Shown: positions 26,030 through 38,355 of the stretch, piece after piece
Layout: each line of letters opens with the position of its first letter
Position numbering within the stretch: position 1 is the stretch's first letter
Assembly: GCF_002563795.1 (NCBI RefSeq)
Contig: NZ_PDJL01000005.1
Span: forward strand, 248,001 to 312,000
DNA: 64,000 bases
Origin: Vibrio sp. ES.051
GTDB lineage: Bacteria > Pseudomonadota > Gammaproteobacteria > Enterobacterales > Vibrionaceae
Direction: 5' to 3'
Notes under the pieces: model-generated
The model's input: only the letters and a program-made list of their open reading frames with translations
What the model was told of the DNA's origin: nothing
Databases searched by the model: none
Program-made: the position numbers and the translations under genes

Positions 26030-28474
26030 ATGGAATCGACAATAAATAAATCAAAGCTATCTGAAACCGACATCATCACGAAATTCATTCTTCCTGCTAT
26101 CAAAGATGCGGGATGGGATGATATGTCTCAAATCCGTCAAGAGGTTAAATTGCGTGACGGTAAGGTCATTGTTCGTGGTCAGGCAGCAGCGAGGAAAAAG
26201 GTCAAATCTGCGGACATCGTCCTTTACCATAAACCGAGCATGCCTCTAGCAGTTGTCGAAGCAAAAGCGAATAAGCATGAAGTCGGCAAAGGTATGCAAC
26301 AAGGACTAGACTACGCCAACTTACTTGAAGTCCCTTTTGTCTTTGCCTCAAATGGCGACGGTTTTATCTTCCACGACAAAACCAACCCTGCTCAGCTCGA
26401 AACTGAAATTCGACTTGAAGACTTCCCAACACCTCAGCAACTATGGGACAAATACTGCGTTTGGAAAGGCTACAAAACCGAGCACCTTCCAGTCATTACT
26501 CAAGATTACCATGATGATGGTAGCGGTAAGTCTCCGCGCTACTATCAGCTACAGGCGATAAACAAAACCGTCGAAGCGGTAGCAGCAGGACAAAACCGTG
26601 TACTGTTGGTTATGGCAACGGGTACGGGCAAAACTTACACTGCATTCCAGATTATTTGGCGACTATGGAAGTCCCGAGCCAAAAAACGCATCCTGTTTTT
26701 GGCGGACAGAAACATTCTGGTCGATCAAACTAAAACCAACGACTTCCAGCCGTTTGGCACCGCTATGACCAAAGTCACTGGTCGAACAGTCGATCCAGCT
26801 TACGAAATCCACCTAGCTCTATATCAAGCTCTGACTGGCCCAGAAGAGCACCAAAAAGCATACAAACAGGTCGATCCTGATTTCTTTGATCTTATTGTCG
26901 TTGACGAGTGCCATCGTGGCAGTGCCGCTGAAGACAGTGCATGGCGCGAGGTTCTTGAGTATTTCGGTTCTGCGACTCAAATAGGGCTAACCGCGACACC
27001 GAAAGAAACCGATATCGTGTCTAACACCGAGTACTTTGGCGACGCCATTTATACCTACTCTCTAAAGCAAGGTATTGAAGACGGTTTCTTAGCTCCTTAC
27101 AAAGTTGTGCGTGTGGATATCGATGTAGATTTACTAGGTTGGCGGCCGACCAAAGGGCAAGTCGATAAGCATGGTGAAGTCATCGAAGACAGGATCTATA
27201 ACCAGAAAGACTTCGACAGAACCATGGTCATTGATGAGCGAACAGAGCTTGTTGCACAGACCATCACTAGTTACCTCAAGCGTACCGATCCTATGGCTAA
27301 GACCATTGTGTTCTGTAATGACATTGACCATGCAGAGCGTATGCGTCGAGCGCTGATCAACTGCAATCCTGAGCAAGTTGCTAAGAATGAAAAATACGTA
27401 ATGAAAATTACAGGTGATGATGAAATCGGCAAAGCTCAGCTTGATAACTTCATCAACCCCAAAAAGGCTTACCCTGTTATCGCGACCACTTCAGAACTTA
27501 TGACAACAGGTGTCGATGCAAAAACGTGTAAACTGGTTGTTCTTGACCAGGGCATTCAGTCGATGACTAAGTTTAAGCAGATTATCGGTCGCGGTACTCG
27601 TATCGATGATCGTTACGGAAAGCTATGGTTTACCATTCTCGACTTTAAAAAGGCGACTGAACTGTTCGCTGATGAGCGCTTTGATGGTGTCCCTGAGCGA
27701 GTTAAAGAGACAAAACCAGAAGACTTCGAGACCGTTGAAGGACTCGATGAGATTATCGATGGTGAGGATGAGCTTGAACAAGATGATCCATTTGATGGGG
27801 AAGATATAGACCCTGAAAACATCCATGAACCAGAGGCTTCATACGACTCAGGTTCATCTCCTTCTGACGGTAGCAATTCCGATGATGATTGGCAGGATGA
27901 AAACCGAGTTAGAAAGTTCCATGTCAACGGTGTAACGGTGAAAGCCATTGCCGAACGTGTTCAATACTACGATTCCGACGGTAAACTCGTAACCGAGTCG
28001 TTCAAAGACTATACCCGCAAGACGATGGCAAAACAGTTCACCTCAATGGATGACTTTGTTAAGCGCTGGCAAGATGCCGATAAAAAGCAAGCAATCATTG
28101 ATGAACTGGCAGAGGAAGGCATCATCTGGGAAGCATTAGAGCTGGAAGTCGGCAAAGATCTCGACCCATTCGACATGATTTGTCATGTCGTGTATGACCA
28201 ACCAGCACTCACCAGAAAAGAACGTGCTGACAACGTCAAAAAGCGCAACTACTTCACTAAGTACGGTGAAACGGCTCAGCAGGTGTTGAACAACTTACTA
28301 GACAAGTACGCAGACGAAGGCGTTCAAGAGATTGAGAATATTCATGTACTCAAAGTTAAGCCTTTTGACGAGATGGGACGCCCTGCTGAAATCGTCAAAA
28401 AGTGCTTTGGCGGAAAAGAGCAATACTTAGAAGCGATTTCTGAACTGGAAGCTGAGATTTATCAATCTGCCTAA
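26030..28474 (+). CDS. hsdR: type I restriction enzyme HsdR (EcoEI-like motor/nuclease)
   Basis: The roughly 814-residue protein has an N-terminal PD-(D/E)XK nuclease ([20 protein letters not shown]) and two helicase lobes. These hold Walker A ATGTGKT, motif II DECH, motif III TATP and motif VI IIGRGTR. An acidic linker (about 590-640) and a C-terminal HsdM-binding region follow. It translocates DNA and cuts when blocked, in complex with HsdM and HsdS. The ATG at 26030 (MESTINKS) gives the usual family N-terminus; an ATG at 25997 is in frame. hsdM and hsdS lie 4 kb downstream, so this is not the compact operon. hsdR itself looks intact. Confidence 0.95.
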   Translation: MESTINKSKLSETDIITKFILPAIKDAGWDDMSQIRQEVKLRDGKVIVRGQAAARKKVKSADIVLYHKPSMPLAVVEAKANKHEVGKGMQQGLDYANLLEVPFVFASNGDGFIFHDKTNPAQLETEIRLEDFPTPQQLWDKYCVWKGYKTEHLPVITQDYHDDGSGKSPRYYQLQAINKTVEAVAAGQNRVLLVMATGTGKTYTAFQIIWRLWKSRAKKRILFLADRNILVDQTKTNDFQPFGTAMTKVTGRTVDPAYEIHLALYQALTGPEEHQKAYKQVDPDFFDLIVVDECHRGSAAEDSAWREVLEYFGSATQIGLTATPKETDIVSNTEYFGDAIYTYSLKQGIEDGFLAPYKVVRVDIDVDLLGWRPTKGQVDKHGEVIEDRIYNQKDFDRTMVIDERTELVAQTITSYLKRTDPMAKTIVFCNDIDHAERMRRALINCNPEQVAKNEKYVMKITGDDEIGKAQLDNFINPKKAYPVIATTSELMTTGVDAKTCKLVVLDQGIQSMTKFKQIIGRGTRIDDRYGKLWFTILDFKKATELFADERFDGVPERVKETKPEDFETVEGLDEIIDGEDELEQDDPFDGEDIDPENIHEPEASYDSGSSPSDGSNSDDDWQDENRVRKFHVNGVTVKAIAERVQYYDSDGKLVTESFKDYTRKTMAKQFTSMDDFVKRWQDADKKQAIIDELAEEGIIWEALELEVGKDLDPFDMICHVVYDQPALTRKERADNVKKRNYFTKYGETAQQVLNNLLDKYADEGVQEIENIHVLKVKPFDEMGRPAEIVKKCFGGKEQYLEAISELEAEIYQSA

Positions 28475-28484
28475 TCACCATCTA

Positions 28485-28513
28485 AACCAAGCTAGAGCTT
28501 CTTTAGCTTGGTT
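28485..28513 (+). terminator. hairpin after hsdR
   Basis: AACCAAGCTA and TAGCTTGGTT form a ten-base stem 10 bp after the hsdR stop codon, without a long T-run. It may partly separate hsdR from the kinase-nucleotidyltransferase gene. Confidence 0.5.
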
Positions 28514-28530
28514 AATGACCTCAAGTCATC

Positions 28531-29817
28531 ATGCATATCTATATTTTTGGTAACCTAAATTCAGGCAAAACAACCTTAAGCAAACAAATACAAGGACGTT
28601 TGCCTGATTTCATTTATTTATCATTAGATGAGTATCGAATTCGCTTTGGCGATGGAACCGAGCAAGGTGAGCAACTTGCTTGTGAGCATTTCCTTGCTGC
28701 GGTTAAACAACAGGAAAACGCGATTGTTGAATTTACAGGATACGGTCAAACGGCTAGCCTTCTTACCAATCAATTAGATAGGAAAACAGGCATATTAATC
28801 TGTTGCACTAGAGATATTGTGCAGAGCATCAATGCAATTGATGACGAGAAATACTCAGAAATCCCTTACCCATCATCCTACAAAAAACTGCAAGCTGTTG
28901 ATGAAACTATTAGATTTTTGAAAGATAAAACCATACCGACAGAGCTAGAAGCTCACTGGCAAAGACAAATTTGGCAGTCTTACTGTTTTGACTTCTCCGA
29001 TAACTTTGATGCCTTCTGGGCGGCCTTCCCATTATCTCAACACACTTGGGTCAGTAAGCTAAATAAAGTATTGAGCACAGATACAAGCGTACCTACAGCT
29101 CTACTTTACGGAAGCTTGGGGGCTAATCAGTTAACAAAGCGCTCCGATATCGATTTATTTATTCAGTCATCGATTTCGGTTCAGAGTTGGCATGAAAGAC
29201 TCCTCAGATTGTTCGGTGAACAATTGGCTCATACCGATATTTTGGGGTCGAAAATCACTCTTAGGACACAAGACCGTTTGCTTATAGAAATCGTTATAGG
29301 CCAATCGCTGTCTGACATTTCTCTTTATTATCGTGAGTCACAAATCTACAACGTTCACTTCACTATTTTAAAGGGTGAACTTGGTCTTGCAGAACAATTA
29401 GACGCCGTTACCAAAACACATACAAGCGAGCGAAAGCAAGCCAAAGAGTTGGCCGTTCAGGTTTACTTTTTATTTTGCTCCTTACCGAACCTTATCGCTA
29501 ACAACGACAGTTACAAGTACCACTTTCACTGCTCTATCATCCAGCACTATTCTGTTCAGCTAGAACATTTATTGCTAAGTGAGTTTAAACACAACTACCT
29601 TCCCAAACACGCTGCTACAACATTGATTGACTTCCCATGGCAAGTATTTAAAGGCTCAGCAACTCATATCAGTACAGTGCAATATACTGAACTTTATCAG
29701 TACCTCATCACACTGTTCGAACGGCTTAGAAAGAAACAACTGATTAAAAGTAATGGCTATTTCTCTGTGGAGAGTCGCTTTCTCCACGAGATCCCTAGTG
29801 AAGATAACAAGGCTTAA
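28531..29817 (+). CDS. P-loop kinase-nucleotidyltransferase fusion protein
   Basis: The N-terminal half of this 428-residue protein is a P-loop kinase domain (about 1-160) with Walker A GNLNSGKTT at residues 7-15 and a following LDEYR, as in small-molecule kinases. The second half begins with a Pol-beta-type nucleotidyltransferase motif, LLYGSLGANQLTKRSDIDLF (about 191-210). A helical C-terminal part resembles the substrate-binding tails of antibiotic nucleotidyltransferases. No substrate can be named. It is followed after 3 bp by a MATE-family exporter gene and the two are surely co-transcribed. Kinase plus nucleotidyltransferase plus exporter suggests modification and export of a small molecule or a defence function; this is inference. 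Confidence 0.8.
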   Translation: MHIYIFGNLNSGKTTLSKQIQGRLPDFIYLSLDEYRIRFGDGTEQGEQLACEHFLAAVKQQENAIVEFTGYGQTASLLTNQLDRKTGILICCTRDIVQSINAIDDEKYSEIPYPSSYKKLQAVDETIRFLKDKTIPTELEAHWQRQIWQSYCFDFSDNFDAFWAAFPLSQHTWVSKLNKVLSTDTSVPTALLYGSLGANQLTKRSDIDLFIQSSISVQSWHERLLRLFGEQLAHTDILGSKITLRTQDRLLIEIVIGQSLSDISLYYRESQIYNVHFTILKGELGLAEQLDAVTKTHTSERKQAKELAVQVYFLFCSLPNLIANNDSYKYHFHCSIIQHYSVQLEHLLLSEFKHNYLPKHAATTLIDFPWQVFKGSATHISTVQYTELYQYLITLFERLRKKQLIKSNGYFSVESRFLHEIPSEDNKA

Positions 29818-29820
29818 AAA

Positions 29821-31149
29821 TTGAAACATCATCAAATAAAAACAATCAACTACCAACTGTGGCTAGTGCTGATTCTGACAAGCTTAATACCATTAATCTA
29901 CTCAACTACACGAATCCATTTCTTGGGCAGCATCCCTAGCCCATGGACTTTTAGCATTGCAGCACAAGTTGCATGGCTAAATGTAGGATATGAAGTCCTC
30001 AGCGAAGCATTACTTATCCCTCTAGCATTTATTCTAGGCAGAGTTATTCATAGTAATGAAGCTTTTCGCGAACGAGCCAGTCTATCTCTTTTGGTTACCT
30101 TAATTTGCTACTTTGTGGTGACCTTAATGGTATTGTGGCTAGCCCCGAATTTTGTAGATGCTATGCAGCAACAGGCTGAATTATTGACCCAAACGATCCA
30201 ATACATTCGATTGGAATCTGCCGCTATTTTGCTCTCTAGCTTCTATGCTTTTTTGTCTTTGGTTCTAGTCCTACGAAATGAACGAAAGGCGCTGTATGGT
30301 CTCCTAATAGTACAAATGCTCATGACTGTCCTTTGTGACAGCGTCTTCGTCAGTCAACTACCTTACTCCCTTCAGTTTGGAGTGAATGGTATTGCTCTGA
30401 GTAATATCGTAGTCAATAGTCTTCTCGCACAATTTGCCCTGATTTATTTATCGAAATCAGGGATCACTCTGAGCTTCAAGTTTTCTAAAGGAGATCAATC
30501 GCAATGGCTCAAAGAATGGGCAAAGATTGGATGGAAGTCAGGGCTTGAGTCACTCGTGCGAAATACTGCCTTTATTGTCATGATTCTTCAGCTTATTAAC
30601 CAAGTACAACAAGCGGGAACATTCTGGGTTGCTAATCAATTTATTTGGGGCTGGCTACTACTTCCCGTTTTGACATTAGGGCAACTGGTTAAGCAAGATG
30701 CTGCGACAAACAATGGATTAACATCTGAGCGAGTCAATGGCTACCTTTGGATAACGTTAGGAATTATTGCTGTTTGGATACTCACCGCACCGCTTTGGAA
30801 CAGCTTTATAGCCAATGTAATGGGGATAGAGAACCCAGAATCAATCACCAGTCTAGTTTGGCTAATGGTTGGGTTCTATGTGATTTTCAGTTTAAACAAT
30901 GTCATCGACAGTTACTTTTATGGTATTGGACGCACGGATTTAATGCTGTATCAATCACTTATCGTAAACACCTTGTTTTACGGTTGTGCTTTTGTGCTTT
31001 ATCAAATCGGAATCTTTGTACCTACGCTTGAACGAATCGCCATAATGTTCGGCTTGGGCATTACTGCTGATGCGCTAATCACTTGGGTGTTGTACCTAGC
31101 TCTACGTAGCAAAGCGGATGATATACAAGCTGCTGAAATCCAATCGTGA
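29821..31149 (+). CDS. MATE-family exporter-like membrane protein
   Basis: The 442-residue protein has about 12 membrane helices and the MATE/MVF-like pattern: paired six-helix bundles, NGIALSNIVVNSLL in the first half and FWVANQFIWGWLLLPVLTLGQLVKQD near the middle. Cation-driven MATE proteins export drugs or lipid-linked molecules. The start is a TTG at 29821, three bases after the stop codon of the kinase-nucleotidyltransferase gene. It sits inside the restriction island but is not a known part of type I systems. A terminator follows. Confidence 0.78.
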   Translation: MKHHQIKTINYQLWLVLILTSLIPLIYSTTRIHFLGSIPSPWTFSIAAQVAWLNVGYEVLSEALLIPLAFILGRVIHSNEAFRERASLSLLVTLICYFVVTLMVLWLAPNFVDAMQQQAELLTQTIQYIRLESAAILLSSFYAFLSLVLVLRNERKALYGLLIVQMLMTVLCDSVFVSQLPYSLQFGVNGIALSNIVVNSLLAQFALIYLSKSGITLSFKFSKGDQSQWLKEWAKIGWKSGLESLVRNTAFIVMILQLINQVQQAGTFWVANQFIWGWLLLPVLTLGQLVKQDAATNNGLTSERVNGYLWITLGIIAVWILTAPLWNSFIANVMGIENPESITSLVWLMVGFYVIFSLNNVIDSYFYGIGRTDLMLYQSLIVNTLFYGCAFVLYQIGIFVPTLERIAIMFGLGITADALITWVLYLALRSKADDIQAAEIQS

Positions 31150-31211
31150 CAACAGTTTGTCTAACTTTCGACTTCACTGGGCCAACCAACAAACTCAAGA
31201 AATTAGAACAG

Positions 31212-31233
31212 AACGGCTATTTAGCCGTTTTTT
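31212..31233 (+). terminator. intrinsic terminator after the MATE gene
   Basis: AACGGCTA-TT-TAGCCGTTTTTT is a compact stem followed by a T-run, between two convergent genes. Confidence 0.85.
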
Positions 31234-31600
31234 AACCTACCTGCTCCCTATCATCCAACCAACTGGATATCTCTGCTAACTCTGTAAGTGAATCGTCACT
31301 CAAGCAGCTATGGTTAACGTATTTTGGAACCACGACATCCAACCCCAATGCAACAAAGTCTGGGTGCTCTGAAATGACTTTTACATACTGCTCAAGCCGA
31401 CTCTCTGGAGTAGAGTCCCTTTGCAAATGCTTCTTAAGAGCTTCTCTGAACTTACGAATTTCGTCAGGGGAAGCATCTTCTATGTCTTCATATTCAGAAC
31501 ACTGAAGTTCTTCGTAAAGAACATCGGCCAGTTGCTTATGGCTCCAGCCTAACGCATCCAACATAGTTCGAATTTGCTTTTGTTTTTGGGTTGTCCCCAT
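31232..31600 (-). CDS. unrecognised HTH-like protein of restriction islands
   Basis: The 122-residue product begins with a helix-turn-helix-like segment (MLDALGWSHKQLADVLYEEL) and continues with acidic helices. I cannot name a family. Its placement, divergent from the small basic genes at 31675 and 31836, and its HTH-like start suggest a regulator. A small GTCTC-AGCG-GAGAC inverted repeat at 31632-31645 lies in the divergent region. Confidence 0.65.
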   Translation of the reverse strand: MGTTQKQKQIRTMLDALGWSHKQLADVLYEELQCSEYEDIEDASPDEIRKFREALKKHLQRDSTPESRLEQYVKVISEHPDFVALGLDVVVPKYVNHSCLSDDSLTELAEISSWLDDREQVG

Positions 31601-31674
31601 TTGTCCCTACCCTACTAGTTACTATGCAATGGTCTCAGCGGAGACAATCATTCATAAACGAAAAGGAAAATACT

Positions 31675-31824
31675 ATGTCTAAAAACAAAACACCAATGAC
31701 CACTGAAGCCGCTGCTCGTATTCAATCACATGAAGCGAAGAATAATGGCGGAAAAGTCGAAAAAGGCTCCTTTACAGGCCGCGCTCAACGCGCTGCTGAC
31801 CACAACCAAAAACAAGGTAAATAG
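31675..31824 (+). CDS. small SMP/seed-maturation-like protein
   Basis: The 49-residue basic protein contains PMTTEAAARIQSHEAKNNGG and GSFTGRAQRAADHN, which resembles the SMP (seed maturation protein)-like repeat found in small bacterial proteins. The ATG at 31675 follows a good AAAAGGAAAA ribosome site; the longer open frame from 31591 has none. It lies in tandem with the 36-codon gene after it. In the cell it may be an intrinsically disordered stress or nucleic-acid-binding protein; this is inference. Confidence 0.72.
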   Translation: MSKNKTPMTTEAAARIQSHEAKNNGGKVEKGSFTGRAQRAADHNQKQGK

Positions 31825-31835
31825 GAGTGATCATC

Positions 31836-31946
31836 ATGGCAAAACCAAGTTCTGCACCAAAGACTGCGCCGAAAGGTAATCCAAACTACCCAAGCACAAC
31901 TGGCAAGCCTTCAGGCAAAGGTCGTGGCAACACACCTAAACGCTAA
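31836..31946 (+). CDS. 36-residue Pro/Lys/Gly-rich small protein
   Basis: This very short frame (MAKPSSAPKTAPKGNPNY..) has an excellent ATAGGAGTGA ribosome site, starts 11 bp after the stop codon of the SMP-like gene and ends at a terminator. The composition is Pro, Lys, Ser, Thr and Gly, with no hydrophobic core, so it is likely disordered and nucleic-acid binding. I call it coding because of ribosome site, spacing and terminator, not because of any known family. Confidence 0.6.
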   Translation: MAKPSSAPKTAPKGNPNYPSTTGKPSGKGRGNTPKR

Positions 31947-31961
31947 ACACATTAGATATAA

Positions 31962-31989
31962 ATGAGGCAGTCTAGCTGCCTCATTTTTC
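31962..31989 (+). terminator. intrinsic terminator
   Basis: ATGAGGCAG-TCTAG-CTGCCTCAT followed by TTTTTCT sits between the small basic gene pair and the convergent zinc-ribbon gene. Confidence 0.85.
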
Positions 31990-31991
31990 TA

Positions 31992-32390
31992 TTATGAACA
32001 ACTTCTTGCATTCAGCTTGAAGTTACTTAAAAACAAGTTTTGATCAGATTTGTAATCGGAATACGGCACGGACTTTTCTGTTTGTGAAAGGGCGCATAAA
32101 CACGTTTCTCGCTTACTCTCATACCAACTCACCGACACCATATTTTTTGACGAGTTTATGCAGGTATCAACGATGGCATACTCTACTTCTAATGGGTAAC
32201 GCTCTTCATCAAAAACACCATTCACCTTATAACCACCAACCACGCCCACGACCAATGCCGTACTGGCAGACACCAGTTTCCGTTTACTAAATTTAAAGCC
32301 TTTGAAGCTTTTTTCACACTTCTCACACGAGATATTCTCTGCATATTCAATAACATTGTCAGTGTGACAATGGGGACACTCAACCTTCAT
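31992..32390 (-). CDS. zinc-ribbon single-pass membrane protein
   Basis: The 132-residue protein has an N-terminal zinc ribbon (CPHC at 5-8 and CEKC at 26-29), then a basic stretch (FKFSKRK), a glycine-rich membrane helix (about 40-54) and a Cys-containing outer domain (CLCALS). It is a membrane-anchored zinc-ribbon protein of unknown role, common in accessory regions. It is divergent from hsdM, with 163 bp between, which must hold the hsdM promoter. Confidence 0.7.
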   Translation of the reverse strand: MKVECPHCHTDNVIEYAENISCEKCEKSFKGFKFSKRKLVSASTALVVGVVGGYKVNGVFDEERYPLEVEYAIVDTCINSSKNMVSVSWYESKRETCLCALSQTEKSVPYSDYKSDQNLFLSNFKLNARSCS

Positions 32391-32553
32391 TTTCTAGACA
32401 ACCTAGTTATATTTTTTATTATTTCATTTATATCACTGATTCATTATTAAACCACAATTACAAACATAGTTTCATAGCGATAAGTTCATTTTCTTCGACC
32501 CATTTCTGCTATAATCAGCCCCAATTTTTTCAGTCAGTTAGCAGTAGAACTCC

Positions 32554-34044
32554 ATGTCAATCAGTTCAGTTATCAAGTCTATTCAAGACATCATGCGTAA
32601 AGATGCGGGTGTTGATGGTGACGCGCAGCGTCTAGGCCAAATGTCTTGGCTTTTATTCCTTAAAGTGTTTGATGCTCAAGAGGAAGAGCTAGAGTTCGAG
32701 TTAGATGATTACCGCGAACCCATCCCAGCCAAGTACCTATGGCGCAACTGGGCGGCAGATAACCAAGGCATTACAGGTGATGAGCTGCTGGAATTCATCA
32801 ATGATGACCTATTCCCGACGTTAAAAAACCTAACCGCACCGAAAGACACCAACCCACGCGGTTTTGTGGTGAAAGAAGCCTTTAGTGATGCTTTCAACTA
32901 CATGAAAAATGGCACACTGCTGCGCCAAGTGATTAACAAGCTCAACGAGATAGACTTTACTGACTCTAAAGAACGACACCTGTTTGGTGATATCTACGAG
33001 CAAATCCTACGCGACCTACAAAGCGCAGGTAATGCAGGTGAGTTCTATACCCCTCGCGCGGTGACTCGTTTTATCGTCAACAGACTGGATCCTAAGCTAG
33101 GCGAACAAATTATGGATCCCGCCTGCGGTACGGGCGGATTCCTGGCTTGCTCGTTCGATCACGTTAAAGAGAACTACGTGACAAGCGCAGCCGACCACCA
33201 AACGTTGCAAAAGCAAATCCATGGTGTAGAGAAGAAACAACTGCCACATTTGCTGTGCATCACCAATATGATGCTCCACGGCATCGAAGTCCCTGTGCAG
33301 ATCAAGCACGGCAACACGCTTAACAAGCCGCTTTCAAACTGGGATAGCAATATCAATGTGATTGCGACTAACCCACCGTTTGGCGGCACCGAAGAGGACG
33401 GGATTGAAAAGAACTTCCCTGCCGAAATGCAAACTCGTGAAACGGCTGACTTGTTCTTGCAGCTTATTGTCGAAGTATTGGATAAAGAGGGTCGCGCTGG
33501 TGTGGTGTTGCCTGATGGCACCTTGTTTGGTGAAGGTGTAAAAAACAAAATTAAAAAGATGCTGACGGAAGAGTGTAACCTGCACACTATTGTTCGCTTA
33601 CCGAATGGCGTGTTCAACCCATACACAGGCATTAAGACCAACATTCTGTTCTTTACCAAAGGCCAACCGACCAAAGAAGTGTGGTTCTACGAGCACCCTT
33701 ACCCAGAAGGCGTGAAGAACTACAGCAAAACCAAACCGATGAAGTTTGAGGAATTCCAGCAAGAGATCGATTGGTGGGGTAACGAGGCCGATGGATTCGC
33801 TAGCCGCATCGAGACCAAGCAAGCTTGGAAAGTGTCGATTGAGGATATTATCGAGCGCAACTTTAACCTTGATATTAAAAACCCGTATCAGGACGAAGTA
33901 ATCAACCATGATCCTGAAGAGTTACTGGCGAACTATCAGCAGCAACAACAAGACATCAAAGCACTGCGTGACCAACTGAAAGGCATTCTCGGTGATGCGC
34001 TTAGCTCTACCATTCAAGGTAAAAAGCAAGGTGGAGAGCAATAA
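32554..34044 (+). CDS. hsdM: type I DNA methyltransferase HsdM
   Basis: The 496-residue N6-adenine methyltransferase has an HsdM N-terminal helical domain (about 1-140) and an AdoMet-binding motif I DPACGTGGFL (near 191-200). The catalytic motif IV NPPFGG (near 274) and the VLPDGTLFGEG segment follow. It forms M2S with HsdS and would methylate host DNA. Its stop overlaps the hsdS ATG (TAATG), so the two are translationally coupled. It appears intact. Confidence 0.96.
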   Translation: MSISSVIKSIQDIMRKDAGVDGDAQRLGQMSWLLFLKVFDAQEEELEFELDDYREPIPAKYLWRNWAADNQGITGDELLEFINDDLFPTLKNLTAPKDTNPRGFVVKEAFSDAFNYMKNGTLLRQVINKLNEIDFTDSKERHLFGDIYEQILRDLQSAGNAGEFYTPRAVTRFIVNRLDPKLGEQIMDPACGTGGFLACSFDHVKENYVTSAADHQTLQKQIHGVEKKQLPHLLCITNMMLHGIEVPVQIKHGNTLNKPLSNWDSNINVIATNPPFGGTEEDGIEKNFPAEMQTRETADLFLQLIVEVLDKEGRAGVVLPDGTLFGEGVKNKIKKMLTEECNLHTIVRLPNGVFNPYTGIKTNILFFTKGQPTKEVWFYEHPYPEGVKNYSKTKPMKFEEFQQEIDWWGNEADGFASRIETKQAWKVSIEDIIERNFNLDIKNPYQDEVINHDPEELLANYQQQQQDIKALRDQLKGILGDALSSTIQGKKQGGEQ

Positions 34045-35545
34045 TGGCAGTCGACCAATCACCTATGAATAAGCTAATCACCGAGCATATTGATATCTGG
34101 ACTTCAGCAGTTAAGACCAGATCGACCTCTGGTCGTGGTAGCAGCAAGAAACTGGAGCTTTATGGAATTAAAAAGCTACGTGAACTCATTATCGAACTAG
34201 CAATACAAGGGAAACTCACGGCAAACCTAGATTTCAAAGGAAGTGCGAAGAAAAACGTTGAAGATGCGATAGTTGCAAAATTTAATTTGTCCAAAGAAAG
34301 GAATATCCGTGGAGATAAAGAAACCTATTCCTCTGATAGGGCAAAAGGCTTCCCATTACACTGGGAGACCATATGTGTTGGGCAAGTAGCGCATGTATTG
34401 GGAGGTAAACGAGTTCCTAAAGGATATAAACTCTCAGAACAACCAACTGATTTCGTTTATCTTCGTGTTACTGACATGAAGAACCAGTCTATAGATGAAT
34501 CAGACCTACGCTATATTTCAGAAGAAGTTTTCAAGCAAATATCTCGATACACAATTAATACTGGAGATGTCTACGTCACGATAGCAGGTACGATTGGGTC
34601 TGTTGGTACAATCCCACCTCACCTTGATGGTATGAGTCTAACAGAAAATGCTGCAAAACTAGTGTTCAGTGGCCTTTCAAAAAAATACCTAGTAACTGTT
34701 TTGCAATCCAGCTTTGTAACGAGACAGTTCAATGATGCGGTAAACCAAATGGCTCAACCCAAATTATCGTTGAACTCTATAAAACATACCTGTATTCCGA
34801 TTCCTCCACTCGAAGAACAGGAGTACATTGCTGATAAAGTCGATGAATTAATGGCACTCTGCGACCAGCTTGAGCAACAAACCGAAGACAGTATCGAAGC
34901 GCATCAAGTGCTGGTAACGACTCTGTTGGACACTCTCACCAACTCTGCCGATGCTGACGAGTTAATGCAAAACTGGGCGCGAATCAGTGAGCATTTCGAT
35001 ACCTTATTCACCACCGAAGAGAGTATCGACCAGCTTAAGCAAACCATCCTACAACTGGCAGTGATGGGTAAGCTAGTTCCGCAAGATCCAAGCGATGAGC
35101 CTGCTGCTGAGTTACTGAAAAGAATTGCGGAAGAAAAGGCACAGTTAGTCAAAGATAAGAAAATCAAAAAGCAAAAAGCGCTGCCACCGATTAGTGAAGA
35201 TGAAAAGCCGTTTGAACTTCCTAGTGGCTGGGAGTGGTGTCACTTGAACTCATTAATTAGTGAAATGGATGCTGGTTGGAGTCCAGCTTGTCCACCAGAG
35301 GCATCTCCAAACCACGAAACTTGGGGTGTACTTAAAACAACGGCCGTTCAGAGTATGGAGTATAGAGAATATGAAAATAAAGTTCTCAGTCCCTTCAAGG
35401 AACCTTGTAGTGGTCAACTAAAATTGGCCACGGTTTTAGAGTTTTCCCAATATAATCGTTCTGATTCATTGGGAGTTAGACCTCCGTTATACTGATGTGG
35501 CCTGAGTTGGCAGTATGTAGTGGCATAGTGAATTTGGTCACTTAG

Positions 35546-37894
<2,349 letters not shown>

Positions 37895-38355
37895 CTAAGT
37901 GACCAAATTCACTATGCCACTACACCTCGACCTCAATATGAGGTAAAGAATGGAGATATTTTGATTACTAGAGCAGGCCCCAAAAACAGAGTAGGAGTAT
38001 CTTGCTTGGTTCAAACCACAAGGCCTAAGCTTATGATCTCAGATAAAATTATTCGCTTTCACCTAATAGAACTTGGGATGTCTAACAACTTCGTTTCGCT
38101 GTGTCTAAACGCGGGGGCTACTTCAGAGTATCTGGAATCAGCTAAATCTGGCATGGCAGAAAGTCAAATGAACATATCTCAAGACAAGTTGAAAATGGCA
38201 CCAATCCCACTCCCCCCCATTAGAGAACAAACTCTGATTGTGAAGAAAGTAGAGGAGCTAATTGATCTATGCGATAAGCTCAAACTTTCTTTAGAAAAAG
38301 GAAAGCATGCACATTTCCAATTTACTGATAGTGTGACTGAACAAGCGGTGTAACT

